DNA of 64,000 nucleotides from Streptomyces anulatus (GTDB taxonomy: Bacteria; Actinomycetota; Actinomycetes; Streptomycetales; Streptomycetaceae). Positions within the stretch are counted from its first letter, which is position 1. Each line of letters opens with the position of its first letter. The notes beneath the pieces are model-generated. The model ran no database searches, was not told the origin of the DNA, and saw only the letters and a list, made by a program, of their open reading frames with translations. This document shows positions 29,233 to 37,435 of the stretch, piece after piece. The stretch covers positions 124,001-188,000 of the forward strand of contig NZ_JOEZ01000003.1 of assembly GCF_000721175.1 (NCBI RefSeq), given 5' to 3'. A program made the translations under genes and the position numbers.

Positions 29233-31058
29233 ACCGCACCAGCCGTGACGCCTGGGCCCAGGCCGGCCGACGACTGCTCATCAAAGCAGTGGAGGAGTTC
29301 GCCTATGAGGAGCTGTTCGTTCCCGGACCGGACCCGTCGGCCGGCACCCCGGACGCGTACCGGCTGGACCTGGCCGACGGAGTCCATTGGTCCTTCCGCG
29401 CAACACGCGGCACCTTCGGCACCTGGCGGCTCATACCCGGCACCCTGCGGCGCCACCCCGAGCCGGCCGACGGCAGCGTGGCCGGCCCTGAACAGCTGCT
29501 GCTCGACGCCCGCCCGGTTCTCGGCTGGGACGGGCCCACCACCGCCGAGGTGCTGCGCGAACTCACCGCCACCCGGCGGGCGGAGGCCGAGGTCATCTCC
29601 CGCGCCCTGCCCGCGGCCGAACTCGCCGACCTGGACCACCTCGACCTGGAGGCACATCAGGACGGCCACCCGTGCATGCTGCTCAACAAGGGCCGGCTGG
29701 GCTTCTCCGCCTCCGACGCCGCCGCCTACGCCCCCGAGTCCGCCGGTTCGGTGCACCTGCTCTGGGCTGGTGTTCACAGCAGCCTCGCCTCCTACTCCGG
29801 GGTGCCCGGTCTCGACGCCGATACCCTGCTCGCCGAGGAGCTCGCCGAGGAGACACGCAAGCAGTTCGGGTCAACGCTCCGGGAGACATGCGCCGAAACC
29901 GGTTACGACCCTGCCGGCTTCCGCTGGCTGCCGGTGCACCCCTTCCACTGGGACGAGGCCGTCGCGACCCTCTTCGCCCCGTATCTCGCCGACGGCCGCA
30001 TCGTGCTGCTCGGTGAGGGCCCGGACCGCTACCGGCCGCTTCAGTCCATCCGCACCCTGGCGAATCTGGACCACCCGCACCGCCGCAACGTGAAGGTGCC
30101 GCTGTTCATCCGCAACACCCTGGTCTGGCGCGGCCTTTCCACGAAGCCCACCGAGGCCGCACCCGATGTGAGCGCCTGGCTGCACGCCGTCCGCGATGCC
30201 GACCCGTATCTCCGCGACGAGCTGCGCTTCCACCCGCTCGGCGAGGTGGCGGGCGTGGCCGTGCACCACCCGCTGTACGAGTCGGTGAAGGACGCCCCGT
30301 ACCGCTACCACGAGCTGCTCGGCGCGGTCTGGCGTGAGCCGGTCGCGGCGCTGCTGCGCGATGGCGAGCAGGCCCGCACCATGGCTGCGCTGCTCAAGGT
30401 CGGTTCCGACGGGCGTGCACTGGTCAGTGAGCTGGTCGACCGGTCCGGGCTCGAACCCCGCGCTTGGCTGGACCGCTTCTTCCGCGCCCTGCTGCCCGGC
30501 CTGCTGCACTACCTCTACCGGTACGGCGTGGCGTACTGCCCGCACGGCGAGAACACGGTCGTCCTCTACGACGCCGCCGACACCCCCATCGGCATTGCGG
30601 TCAAGGACTTCGCCGAGGACGTCAACCTGCTGCCCGGCAGTCACCCGGAGTACGCCGGCCTCTCCGATCGTGCCGACTCGTTGCTGCTGCGCTGGCCCGC
30701 CGGCGAGCTGGCCCACTCTCTGCTCAGCGCCATCTTCGCCGGTCACTTCCGGTTCTTCGCCCCGCTGGCCGCCGCGCACCTCGGGGTACCGGAGGAGGAT
30801 TTCTGGGCCATGGTCCGCGCCGAGATCGAGCGCTACCACGCCCGTTTCCCGGAACTGGCCGACCGGTTCGACGACTTCGGCCTGCTCGCCGCGGAGTTCG
30901 ACCGGGTGGCGCTCAACCGTGAACAGTTGCTCGGCGGTGGCTTCCACGACCGCGCGGAGAAGGACGAGGGCTTCGACGTCGTCCATGGCACCCTCCCCAA
31001 CCCCCTCGCCACCGCGACCCCGATCGCCGGCCCGCAGGAACTTCAGGAGCAGATATGA
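29229..31058 (+). CDS. NRPS-independent siderophore synthetase (IucA/IucC family), second copy
   Basis: This 609-residue protein has HPCMLLNKGRLGFSASDAAA (the conserved HPxxKxRxGF region), LPVHPFHWDE, NVKVPLFIRNTLVWRG, CPHGENTVVLYD and VKDFAEDVNLL. It is the RhbF/IucC-like partner of the synthetase at 24,384. Two such enzymes are needed to acylate both ends of citrate. It starts at an ATGA junction and its stop overlaps the next gene in the same way, so the operon is tightly coupled. Confidence 0.9.
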   Translation: MNRTSRDAWAQAGRRLLIKAVEEFAYEELFVPGPDPSAGTPDAYRLDLADGVHWSFRATRGTFGTWRLIPGTLRRHPEPADGSVAGPEQLLLDARPVLGWDGPTTAEVLRELTATRRAEAEVISRALPAAELADLDHLDLEAHQDGHPCMLLNKGRLGFSASDAAAYAPESAGSVHLLWAGVHSSLASYSGVPGLDADTLLAEELAEETRKQFGSTLRETCAETGYDPAGFRWLPVHPFHWDEAVATLFAPYLADGRIVLLGEGPDRYRPLQSIRTLANLDHPHRRNVKVPLFIRNTLVWRGLSTKPTEAAPDVSAWLHAVRDADPYLRDELRFHPLGEVAGVAVHHPLYESVKDAPYRYHELLGAVWREPVAALLRDGEQARTMAALLKVGSDGRALVSELVDRSGLEPRAWLDRFFRALLPGLLHYLYRYGVAYCPHGENTVVLYDAADTPIGIAVKDFAEDVNLLPGSHPEYAGLSDRADSLLLRWPAGELAHSLLSAIFAGHFRFFAPLAAAHLGVPEEDFWAMVRAEIERYHARFPELADRFDDFGLLAAEFDRVALNREQLLGGGFHDRAEKDEGFDVVHGTLPNPLATATPIAGPQELQEQI

Positions 31059-32413
31059 CCGACTCGCCGTACGAGCGACTCCGCGCCGAGGCCGAGGAGG
31101 GACGCGTCGAGGAGGTCATCGTCAGCGTCCCGGACCTCCAAGGCAGGCTCCAGGGCAGTCGCCTGTCCGTGCCGTACTTCCTCGACGAGGCGGCCGAGCA
31201 GGGCTTCGGCGCCTGCGTCTATCTTCTTGCCTCAGACGTCGAGATGGGCACCGGATCCGGATACGCCATCGACGCCTGGCAGAGCGGATTCGGTGACTTC
31301 GTCCTCCGCCCCGACCCGGCCACGCTGCGCACCCTTCCCTGGGACCCGGGCACCGCTCTCGTGCTTGCCGACGCCGTCTGGCCGAGCGGCGACCCGGTCG
31401 AGGTGGCCCCGCGCCAGATACTGCGCACCCAGCTCGACCGGCTCGCCGAACGCGGATTGACAGCCTTCGCGGGCACCGAGCTGGAGTTCCTGATCTTCCG
31501 CGGGTCGTACCGTCAGGCGTGGGACCGCCGTTACCACGGCCTGGAAACGGGCACCAGCTACAACGTCGACTACTCCCTCCAGGGTCTGGCCGAGATCGAG
31601 CCGGTGGTCCGCCGCATCCGCCGGGAGATGGTGCGCGCAGGGCTCACCATGGAGACGGCCCGGGGAGAGTGCCACGCCGGCCAGTACGAGATCGTCTTCC
31701 GCTACGACGAGGCGATGACCACCTGCGACAACCACGTCGTCTTCAAGAACGGCGCCAAGCAGATCGCAGCGCAGGAGGGCGTCGCGCTCACCTTCATGCC
31801 CAAGTACGACGAGGGCGAGGGCAACTCCTGCCACATTCACCTGTCGCTGCGCGGCACGGACGGCTCCGCCGTCCTCGCCGACCCGGCGGCAGAGGACGGC
31901 ATGTCCGACCTGATGCGCCACTTCGTCGCGGGTCAGCTTGCCTGCCTCGCCGACTTCGCGCTGCTGATGGCGCCGAACATCAACTCGTACAAGCGGCTCC
32001 AGCCGGGGGCTTTCGCCCCCACCGGCATCACCTGGGGCCAGGACAACCGCACCTGCCCGGTCCGTGTTGTGGGCTCCGGCCACTCGCTGCGGATCGAGCA
32101 CCGGGTGCCCGGGGGGGACGCCAACCCGTACCTCGCCGTGGCCGCGGCGGTGGCCGCCGGCCTGTACGGCATCGAGAACGGGCTCGACCTCCCGGCGCCG
32201 CACACCGCCAACGCCCTGGCCGATCCGTCGGTGCCGCGGCTGCCCAGCACGCTCACCGAAGCCCTGCACCGGTGGGAGAACAGCGAGATCGCCGCCAAAG
32301 TCTTCGGCGAGGCGGTCGTCGGCCACTACGCGCAGGCCGCCCGCACAGAACTGGCCGCTTTCGAGACGGCGGTCACCGACTGGGAGCGAGTCCGGGGCTT
32401 CGAACGCCTGTGA
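31055..32413 (+). CDS. Glutamine synthetase-family ligase (GlnA4/PuuA-like) in the siderophore operon
   Basis: This 452-residue protein has the GS catalytic barrel: FAGTELEFLIF (metal glutamates), ARGECHAGQYEIVF, NSCHIHLSLRG, the flexible loop APNINSYKRLQPG and RIEHRVPGGDANPYLAVAA. The missing N-terminal regulatory loops and overall size match the gamma-glutamyl-amine ligases rather than housekeeping GlnA. These enzymes join glutamate to amines using ATP. Its coupling to the IucC-type gene by ATGA is firm evidence of co-expression. A role in amide formation on a diamine, or in detoxifying excess diaminopropane, is inference. Confidence 0.85.
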   Translation: MTDSPYERLRAEAEEGRVEEVIVSVPDLQGRLQGSRLSVPYFLDEAAEQGFGACVYLLASDVEMGTGSGYAIDAWQSGFGDFVLRPDPATLRTLPWDPGTALVLADAVWPSGDPVEVAPRQILRTQLDRLAERGLTAFAGTELEFLIFRGSYRQAWDRRYHGLETGTSYNVDYSLQGLAEIEPVVRRIRREMVRAGLTMETARGECHAGQYEIVFRYDEAMTTCDNHVVFKNGAKQIAAQEGVALTFMPKYDEGEGNSCHIHLSLRGTDGSAVLADPAAEDGMSDLMRHFVAGQLACLADFALLMAPNINSYKRLQPGAFAPTGITWGQDNRTCPVRVVGSGHSLRIEHRVPGGDANPYLAVAAAVAAGLYGIENGLDLPAPHTANALADPSVPRLPSTLTEALHRWENSEIAAKVFGEAVVGHYAQAARTELAAFETAVTDWERVRGFERL

Positions 32414-32428
32414 CGTCCTGAGCCTCTG

Positions 32429-32481
32429 CTACGACTGCGGCCCTGACCACGGAAGTTCCGTGGCCAGGGCCGCAGTCGTAG
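32429..32481. terminator. Bidirectional terminator between siderophore synthesis and uptake genes
   Basis: A 26-base stem with one wobble position and a one-base loop begins CTACGACTGCGGCCCTG and ends CAGGGCCGCAGTCGTAG. It sits 15 bases from each of two convergent stop codons and would end transcription both ways. Confidence 0.9.
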
Positions 32482-32496
32482 TGCCTGGTAACGCTG

Positions 32497-33453
32497 TTAC
32501 GAGAGGTTCTTCTTCATCTCGTCCAGGATCTGGCCGGCGCCGGTGTAACCGATGCCGAGCATCCACAGGCTGTCGTCGACTTTGAATGTCTTGTTGTTCT
32601 TCACGGCGTCCAGGTTCTTCCACAGCTTGCCGCCGGTGACGCCGGTCTCCTTCGCCTTCGCAGGGTCACCGTAGGTGGAGTAGAAGATGACGTCGGAGTC
32701 GCCCTCACTGATCAGCTCGGGGCTGATGTCGAGGGAGAAGCCGGTCTTGTCCACGTTGGCGGGGCGGCCGACCTTCAGGTCCTTGAGGATGCTGCCGACG
32801 AACGTGTCGTTCATGTACAGGCGGATATCGGCGCCTTCGATGAAGCGCACGAACCCGACCTCCGTCTTGGCGGCCTTGTCCACGCCGCCAAGTGCCTCGG
32901 TCACCTCGGTGACGTGCTTGTCATAGTCGGCGACGACCTTCTTCGCCTCTTCCTTCTTGCCCAGCACGTCGGCGTGCAGTTCGAAGTTCTTCCGCCAGTC
33001 AGGGCCGGTCGTCTCGGTGAAGACGGTCGGTGCGATCTTCGACAGTTCCTTGTAGCTCTTCTCGTCGCGCGCCTTGCTGCTGATGATCAGATCCGGGTTC
33101 AGCCCGTCGATCGCCTCGAGGTTGGGCTCCATGATGAGTCCGACCGGCTTGATGCCCTTGAGCTTGTCCTCGGGGAGGTAGGTGGACATCGGCGCGCCCG
33201 CTTCAGCGGTGACGGCGCCGACCGGCTTGACGCCGAGGGTCAGGGCCGAGTCCAGGGCGTCGGTGTCCAGGACGACCACGCGCTTGGGAGTGTCGAAGAC
33301 CTCCACCTTGCCCATGGCGGTGGTCACGGTGTGCTTTCCGCCCTCGGCCGCCGACTTGGCGTCATCCTTTTCGGACCCGCACGCGGTGGCGCTGACGGCG
33401 AGCGCGGCTACGACAGCAACAGCTGCGGCGCGACGGTTGAGGGAGGGGGCCAT
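32497..33453 (-). CDS. Ferric-siderophore-binding lipoprotein (FecB/FepB type)
   Basis: This protein of about 318 residues starts at ATG 33453, 10 bases after GAAAGG; a GTG at 33474 is the alternative. A signal peptide ends in a lipobox-like VSATAC-GS. The body is a class III periplasmic-binding fold joined by one long helix (KKEEAKKVVADYDKHVTEVT). It captures the iron-loaded siderophore at the membrane surface for the permeases encoded next. Iron box immediately upstream. It is transcribed separately from the permease/ATPase genes, which end at 33647. Confidence 0.92.
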   Translation of the reverse strand: MAPSLNRRAAAVAVVAALAVSATACGSEKDDAKSAAEGGKHTVTTAMGKVEVFDTPKRVVVLDTDALDSALTLGVKPVGAVTAEAGAPMSTYLPEDKLKGIKPVGLIMEPNLEAIDGLNPDLIISSKARDEKSYKELSKIAPTVFTETTGPDWRKNFELHADVLGKKEEAKKVVADYDKHVTEVTEALGGVDKAAKTEVGFVRFIEGADIRLYMNDTFVGSILKDLKVGRPANVDKTGFSLDISPELISEGDSDVIFYSTYGDPAKAKETGVTGGKLWKNLDAVKNNKTFKVDDSLWMLGIGYTGAGQILDEMKKNLS

Positions 33454-33499
33454 GAGAGGAAAGCCTTTCGTCACAGGTGCACTGGTCAGCGCGGGGGAG

Positions 33500-33518
33500 T
33501 TAGCTTAGGTAAACCTAA
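33500..33518 (-). promoter_or_regulatory. IdeR/DmdR iron box of the binding-protein gene
   Basis: TTAGCTTAGGTAAACCTAA on the plus strand closely matches the 19-bp iron box and lies about 50 bases upstream of the lipoprotein start. A further TTAGGTGAG follows at once, so two dimers may bind. Confidence 0.88.
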
Positions 33519-33646
33519 CCTTAGGTGAGTGTGGGGGCAAGCGCGTCGACATCACAACTCGGACTACGCGGCACTACGGCTGACCTCGCCCTACCCGGCA
33601 CCGAACAGACATCCGTCCACGCGAACGCAGTTGCTGGCTGGCGAAC

Positions 33647-34480
33647 TCAGCCGGCCTCTGCCGAGACCGCTTGCGCAGGGGAGGCGTCTTGATGCCAGGG
33701 GCTGCCGGGAACAACCAGCGGGCCGCCGGTCACCGGATCCGGCACCACAACCGATGCGAGGCCGAAGACGTCACGTACGAGATCCGCCGTGACGATTTCC
33801 GAGGGGTGGCCCTGGGTGACGATGCGTCCGGCCTTCATCGCCACCAGGTGGTCGGCGTACCGCGCGGCCTGGTTGAGGTCGTGGAGCACCGCGACAACCG
33901 TCCGCCCGCGCTCCCGATTGAACTGCCGGACCAGGTCCAGCACCTCCACCTGGTGTGAGATGTCCAGGTAGGTCGTGGGCTCGTCGAGGAGCAGCAGATC
34001 GGTGTCCTGCGCGAGCGCCATGGCGATCCACACGCGCTGCCGCTGACCGCCCGACAGCTCATCGACGGGCCTCGCCGCGAGGGCGGTCACATCGGTGCGG
34101 TCCATGGCGTCGGTGACCGCCCGCTCGTCCTCCTCCGACCACTGCTGCCACCAGCGCTGGTGCGGCTGGCGACCGCGGGCGACGAGATCGGCCACCGTGA
34201 TCGCCTCCGGCGCGACCGGGGTCTGCGGAAGCAGCCCGATGGACTGCGCGATCGTACGGGTGGCTATGCGGCTCAGTTCGGCACCGTCCAGCAGCACAGA
34301 GCCCCGTCGCGGCTTGAGCAGCCGTCCGAGGGCGCGCAGCAGCGTGGACTTGCCGCAGGCGTTCGGACCGACGATGACGGTGACGCGGCCGTGAGGAACG
34401 TCCAGGTCGAGGCCCTCCACGACCGTGCGTTCCTCGTAAGCCAGGGTCAGGTCACGGGCTGTCAGCCTGCTCTCGGTCAC
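33647..34480 (-). CDS. Iron-siderophore ABC transporter ATPase (FecE/FhuC type)
   Basis: This 277-residue ATPase starts at a GTG after a GGAGGAG ribosome site. Walker A reads GPNACGKST (an Ala where Gly or Ser is commoner), the signature is LSGGQRQR, Walker B is LLLLDEPTTYLD and the switch histidine is in AVLHDLN. The motifs and length are typical of FecE/FhuC import ATPases. It follows two permease genes and overlaps the second by four bases. It energises uptake of the siderophore. Confidence 0.93.
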   Translation of the reverse strand: MTESRLTARDLTLAYEERTVVEGLDLDVPHGRVTVIVGPNACGKSTLLRALGRLLKPRRGSVLLDGAELSRIATRTIAQSIGLLPQTPVAPEAITVADLVARGRQPHQRWWQQWSEEDERAVTDAMDRTDVTALAARPVDELSGGQRQRVWIAMALAQDTDLLLLDEPTTYLDISHQVEVLDLVRQFNRERGRTVVAVLHDLNQAARYADHLVAMKAGRIVTQGHPSEIVTADLVRDVFGLASVVVPDPVTGGPLVVPGSPWHQDASPAQAVSAEAG

Positions 34481-35565
34481 GCTTCTCCTCCAGTACGGCC
34501 GCGGACGCTGCGGTCTTTCACGATGAGCCAGATGAGATACGGCGCGCCGACAGCCGCGGTCAGCACACCCACCGGTAGTTCGACCGGGGCGAACAGCAGG
34601 CGCGCAGGCAGGTCGGCGGCCACCACGATCAACGCGCCGAGCAGCGCCGAGCACAACAGCGGGATCTGCGCCGTGCGGGTCAGCCGGCGGGCGATCTGCG
34701 GGGCAAGCAGCGCCACGAAGTCCACCGGGCCCGCCGCACCCGTGGCCACCGACGCGAGAAAGACGCCCAGCAGCGCCAGCCTGAACCGGGTCCGCTGGAG
34801 CGGTACGCCGAGCGCTGTCGCCGTGTCGTCGTCGAAGGCGGCGTTGCGCTGTGCCCGTGCCGCCCAGACCACACACGGCGCCAGGGCGAGTAGCGTCCAG
34901 CCGAGCGGTGCGGCCTCGTCCCAACCACGCCCGTTGAGTGAACCGGTAATCCACACCTGCGCCTGATGGGCCACCAGATAGTCGCCCTTGGTGATGAAGA
35001 GATGGACGACGGACCGCAGCGCAATGGCAAAGCCGATGCCGATGAGGACGAACCGCGCCGCGTGCAGTCCACCGCGCCACGCGAAGATATAGACGAGCAC
35101 AGCGGCGATCACTCCGCCCGCGACCGAGAAGTACGGCAGCACACTGAACGAGCCGACACCGAACGTCATAGCGCCGATGGTCGCGGCGCCGGCCCCTTGG
35201 GAGACACCGATGATGTCGGGGCTGGCCAGAGGATTGCGGGCAACGGTCTGGATGAGGGCACCCCCGACCCCGAAAGCGGCACCGACCATCAGCCCGAGAA
35301 CCAACCGCGGCAACCGCAGCTCGCCCACCACGAACTCGGCCCTCGAAGACCGCCCGTACAGCACGTTCAGTACCTCGCCCGGCGCGACGAACTTCTCACC
35401 GAGACAGAGGTACGCAAGGCAGACAGCCGCCGTCAGCACGGCGAGGACGCAGGCGACGACCGCGGCCCGCCTGTGGACGAGGAAGGACGCACGGCCGTGT
35501 CTCATGAGCGTGTATCCGCCGGGGCGTACGGCCGCCGCCTGACTCTCGATGAGCGAGATCGTCAT
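34477..35565 (-). CDS. Iron-siderophore ABC permease (FecD/FhuG type)
   Basis: This 362-residue FecCD-family permease has about nine to ten membrane helices and the family signatures RLPRLVLGLMVGAAFGVGGA, RNPLASPDIIGVSQGAG and VDFVALLAPQIARRL. The start ATG overlaps the stop of a 13-codon frame (ATGA). It partners the second FecCD permease upstream and the ATPase downstream. Confidence 0.93.
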   Translation of the reverse strand: MTISLIESQAAAVRPGGYTLMRHGRASFLVHRRAAVVACVLAVLTAAVCLAYLCLGEKFVAPGEVLNVLYGRSSRAEFVVGELRLPRLVLGLMVGAAFGVGGALIQTVARNPLASPDIIGVSQGAGAATIGAMTFGVGSFSVLPYFSVAGGVIAAVLVYIFAWRGGLHAARFVLIGIGFAIALRSVVHLFITKGDYLVAHQAQVWITGSLNGRGWDEAAPLGWTLLALAPCVVWAARAQRNAAFDDDTATALGVPLQRTRFRLALLGVFLASVATGAAGPVDFVALLAPQIARRLTRTAQIPLLCSALLGALIVVAADLPARLLFAPVELPVGVLTAAVGAPYLIWLIVKDRSVRGRTGGEA

Positions 35566-35618
35566 GTGCCCACCGCCTTGTGCTCGATGAAGGAGGTCGT
35601 CATGCGGACACCGCCTTG
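35545..35618. repeat. Imperfect tandem repeat at the permease junction
   Basis: Two 36-base units (35545-35580 and 35583-35618) both begin CTCGATGA and end CACCGCCTTG, with about seven mismatches. Each contains a start codon on the minus strand. Confidence 0.75.
35562..35603 (-). CDS. 13-residue coupled mini-ORF between the two permease genes
   Basis: An ATG at 35603 overlaps the stop of the upstream permease (ATGA) and encodes MTTSFIEHKAVGT. Its own TGA at 35562-35564 overlaps the ATG of the downstream permease (again ATGA). The mini-ORF resembles the first residues of that permease (MTISLIESQAAAV) because the DNA at 35545-35580 is imperfectly repeated at 35583-35618. It probably arose by tandem duplication of the junction and keeps translational coupling. 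A peptide function is unlikely. Confidence 0.5.
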   Translation of the reverse strand: MTTSFIEHKAVGT

Positions 35619-36628
35619 CGACGGACCATGGCGATCAGGAACGGCACACCGATCAGGGCGGTCATCACCCCCGCCGGCACCTCGCCCGGCGGAAAGACAA
35701 TTCGGCCGATGACGTCCGACACGAGCAGCATGACCGGTCCGAGCAGGGCCGCCATGGGCAGCACCCATCGGTGATCGGTGCCGACAATGGCACGGGCGAT
35801 ATGCGGGACCGCCAAGCCGATGAAGGCGATCGGCCCGGCGGCCGAGACCCCGACGCCGGTGAGCACGGTCGCGCCGATGCCGCCCACGATCCGTACGGTC
35901 GCCACGTTCTGACCGAGCCCTTTTGCGACGTCGTCGCCGAGCGCCAGGGCGTCGAGCCCTCGCGCCACCGAAAGCACCAGCACCGCGCCCGCCGCGAGGA
36001 ACGGCCAGATCTGACCGGCCACTTCCGCACTCCGTCCGGCGATCGAGCCGACCTGCCAGAAGCGGAACTCGTCCAAGGTGGCGGCGTCCGTCGTGAGCAT
36101 GCCCTGGATGACGGAGATGAGCAGTGCGTTGATGGCAGCGCCGGCCAGCGCCAGCTTCAGGGGCGATGCCCCGCCCCGTCCGCTGGACGCGACGGCGTAC
36201 ACGGCCACCGACGCGACTCCGGCACCGACGAACGCGAACCATACATAGCCGGCGAGCGTGTGCACCCCCGCGAAAGCGATCGCCAGCACCACACCCACCG
36301 CGGCACCCTGGCTGATGCCCAGCACGCCCGGGTCACCGATGGGGTTGCGAGTGATGCCCTGAATCACTGTGCCTGCGAGGGCCAGTGCCGCGCCGACCAT
36401 CACGCCCACGACGGTCCGGGGCACCCGCAGCGACCGTACGATCTCGGCGCCCTCGCTCGTACTGCCGGACAGCAAGGCGTCGAAGACCTCACCCGGGGCG
36501 ATGTGACGGGCCCCGACGGCGAGACTGAGCAGCACCGCAAGCAGCAGCGCGACAACGGCCGCTGTCGTCCAGCCTATCCGGCGGCCGACAAGGGCGGCTC
36601 TTGGGCTGCTGATGGTGGCGGCTGACAT
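35600..36628 (-). CDS. Iron-siderophore ABC permease (FecC/FhuB type)
   Basis: This permease of about 342 residues starts at ATG 36628 with GGA ten bases upstream; ATG 36637 and TTG 36658 are alternatives. FecCD motifs are RVPRTVVGVMVGAALALAG, TRNPIGDPGVLGISQGAA and GPIAFIGLAVPHIAR. It is first gene of the uptake operon, directly behind an iron box, and works as a heterodimer with the next permease. Confidence 0.92.
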   Translation of the reverse strand: MSAATISSPRAALVGRRIGWTTAAVVALLLAVLLSLAVGARHIAPGEVFDALLSGSTSEGAEIVRSLRVPRTVVGVMVGAALALAGTVIQGITRNPIGDPGVLGISQGAAVGVVLAIAFAGVHTLAGYVWFAFVGAGVASVAVYAVASSGRGGASPLKLALAGAAINALLISVIQGMLTTDAATLDEFRFWQVGSIAGRSAEVAGQIWPFLAAGAVLVLSVARGLDALALGDDVAKGLGQNVATVRIVGGIGATVLTGVGVSAAGPIAFIGLAVPHIARAIVGTDHRWVLPMAALLGPVMLLVSDVIGRIVFPPGEVPAGVMTALIGVPFLIAMVRRKAVSA

Positions 36629-36668
36629 CGCATCCATTCCGACGTGGCGGATCCTCAATGATCACGAA

Positions 36669-36684
36669 CTTAGGCGAGCCTAAG
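36669..36684 (-). promoter_or_regulatory. IdeR/DmdR iron box of the permease-ATPase operon
   Basis: CTTAGGCTCGCCTAAG is a perfect core of the iron box, about 40 bases upstream of the first permease start. Confidence 0.87.
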
Positions 36685-37133
36685 TATAGGGGTGGTGGCG
36701 ACCACCGCGTAACGACTGCGACGAATTACTCGAGGGCTCGACCACTGGGAAGCGCCCTGACGTCCCGCGGGTGCCCCCTCGCGCCGGGCTTCCCGAGGTA
36801 TGCCGAGTTCGGCTGACGAGGTTGGCCGGATCTCGAGGTCGCGTGATCGACACAGGGGTGCGGGGCCGCTCCAGGTGTGGGGAGGCCCCGCAGGCGGTGG
36901 CGGGTGAATGAGCGAGTCTCCGCTTCGGTTCCGGAACCCGTGCTGATGAACGTGGTGTTGCAACTGCCAGCAGTACGTGGGACCCCAGCTGCTCGCTCAT
37001 GTGTACGCGGAGGAACTGACAGGTCTGTAGGTACCCTGCGGCTGCCGAAGACTGAGGGCTCCAGGCAGGTCCTGTGTGCCGTCATTCGGCCATCAAGAGG
37101 ATGATCCGCGCATGAACGCTCAGGGAGGAAGTC
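36685..37133. other. Intergenic stretch without a recognisable gene
   Basis: No frame in this segment shows a known family or a convincing start. It separates the iron uptake operon from the TerD remnant. Confidence 0.5.
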
Positions 37134-37372
37134 GGCCCCGCGGACCTGGGCGGGGTCACCCAGATGTCCATGGGCATGTCCTGGGACGCCACCGCCGGAA
37201 GCAGCGGTGGGGTGATGGGCGGACTCCGCCGCAAGACCGGCACGGACCTCGACCTGATCGCCATCGCGATGCTTGACGGGCCCCGGTGCGCCTGGCGGGC
37301 CCCGACTCCCTGGTCCCGATGGGCAACGGCTCCCTGGTACACAGCGGCGACTGGCGCCCCCAAGGGGAGCAT
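37134..37372 (+). pseudogene. TerD-domain gene remnant
   Basis: One frame reads MSMGMSWDATAGSSGG and then KTGTDLDLIAIAMLDG, the TerD fold calcium-binding strand region. After a one-base shift near 37,278 another frame continues VRLAGPDSLVPMGNGSLVHS and stops shortly after. TerD proteins are about 190 residues; only the first third survives. The fragment lies directly before an orphan sulfur-regulon operator. Confidence 0.6.
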
Positions 37373-37374
37373 GT

Positions 37375-37388
37375 TACCCCTGGGGGTA
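37375..37388. promoter_or_regulatory. TACCC-N4-GGGTA operator, site 1 (orphan)
   Basis: TACCCCTGGGGGTA. It is followed by GAGGAG and start codons at 37400 and 37406, but the reading frame there runs into the 3' end of the convergent TauE gene. The gene it once controlled seems to have been lost. Confidence 0.6.
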
Positions 37389-37435
37389 TTCGATGAGGAG
37401 TGGTGATGGAGCTTGGTCTCGGCCGACTGCCCCGC

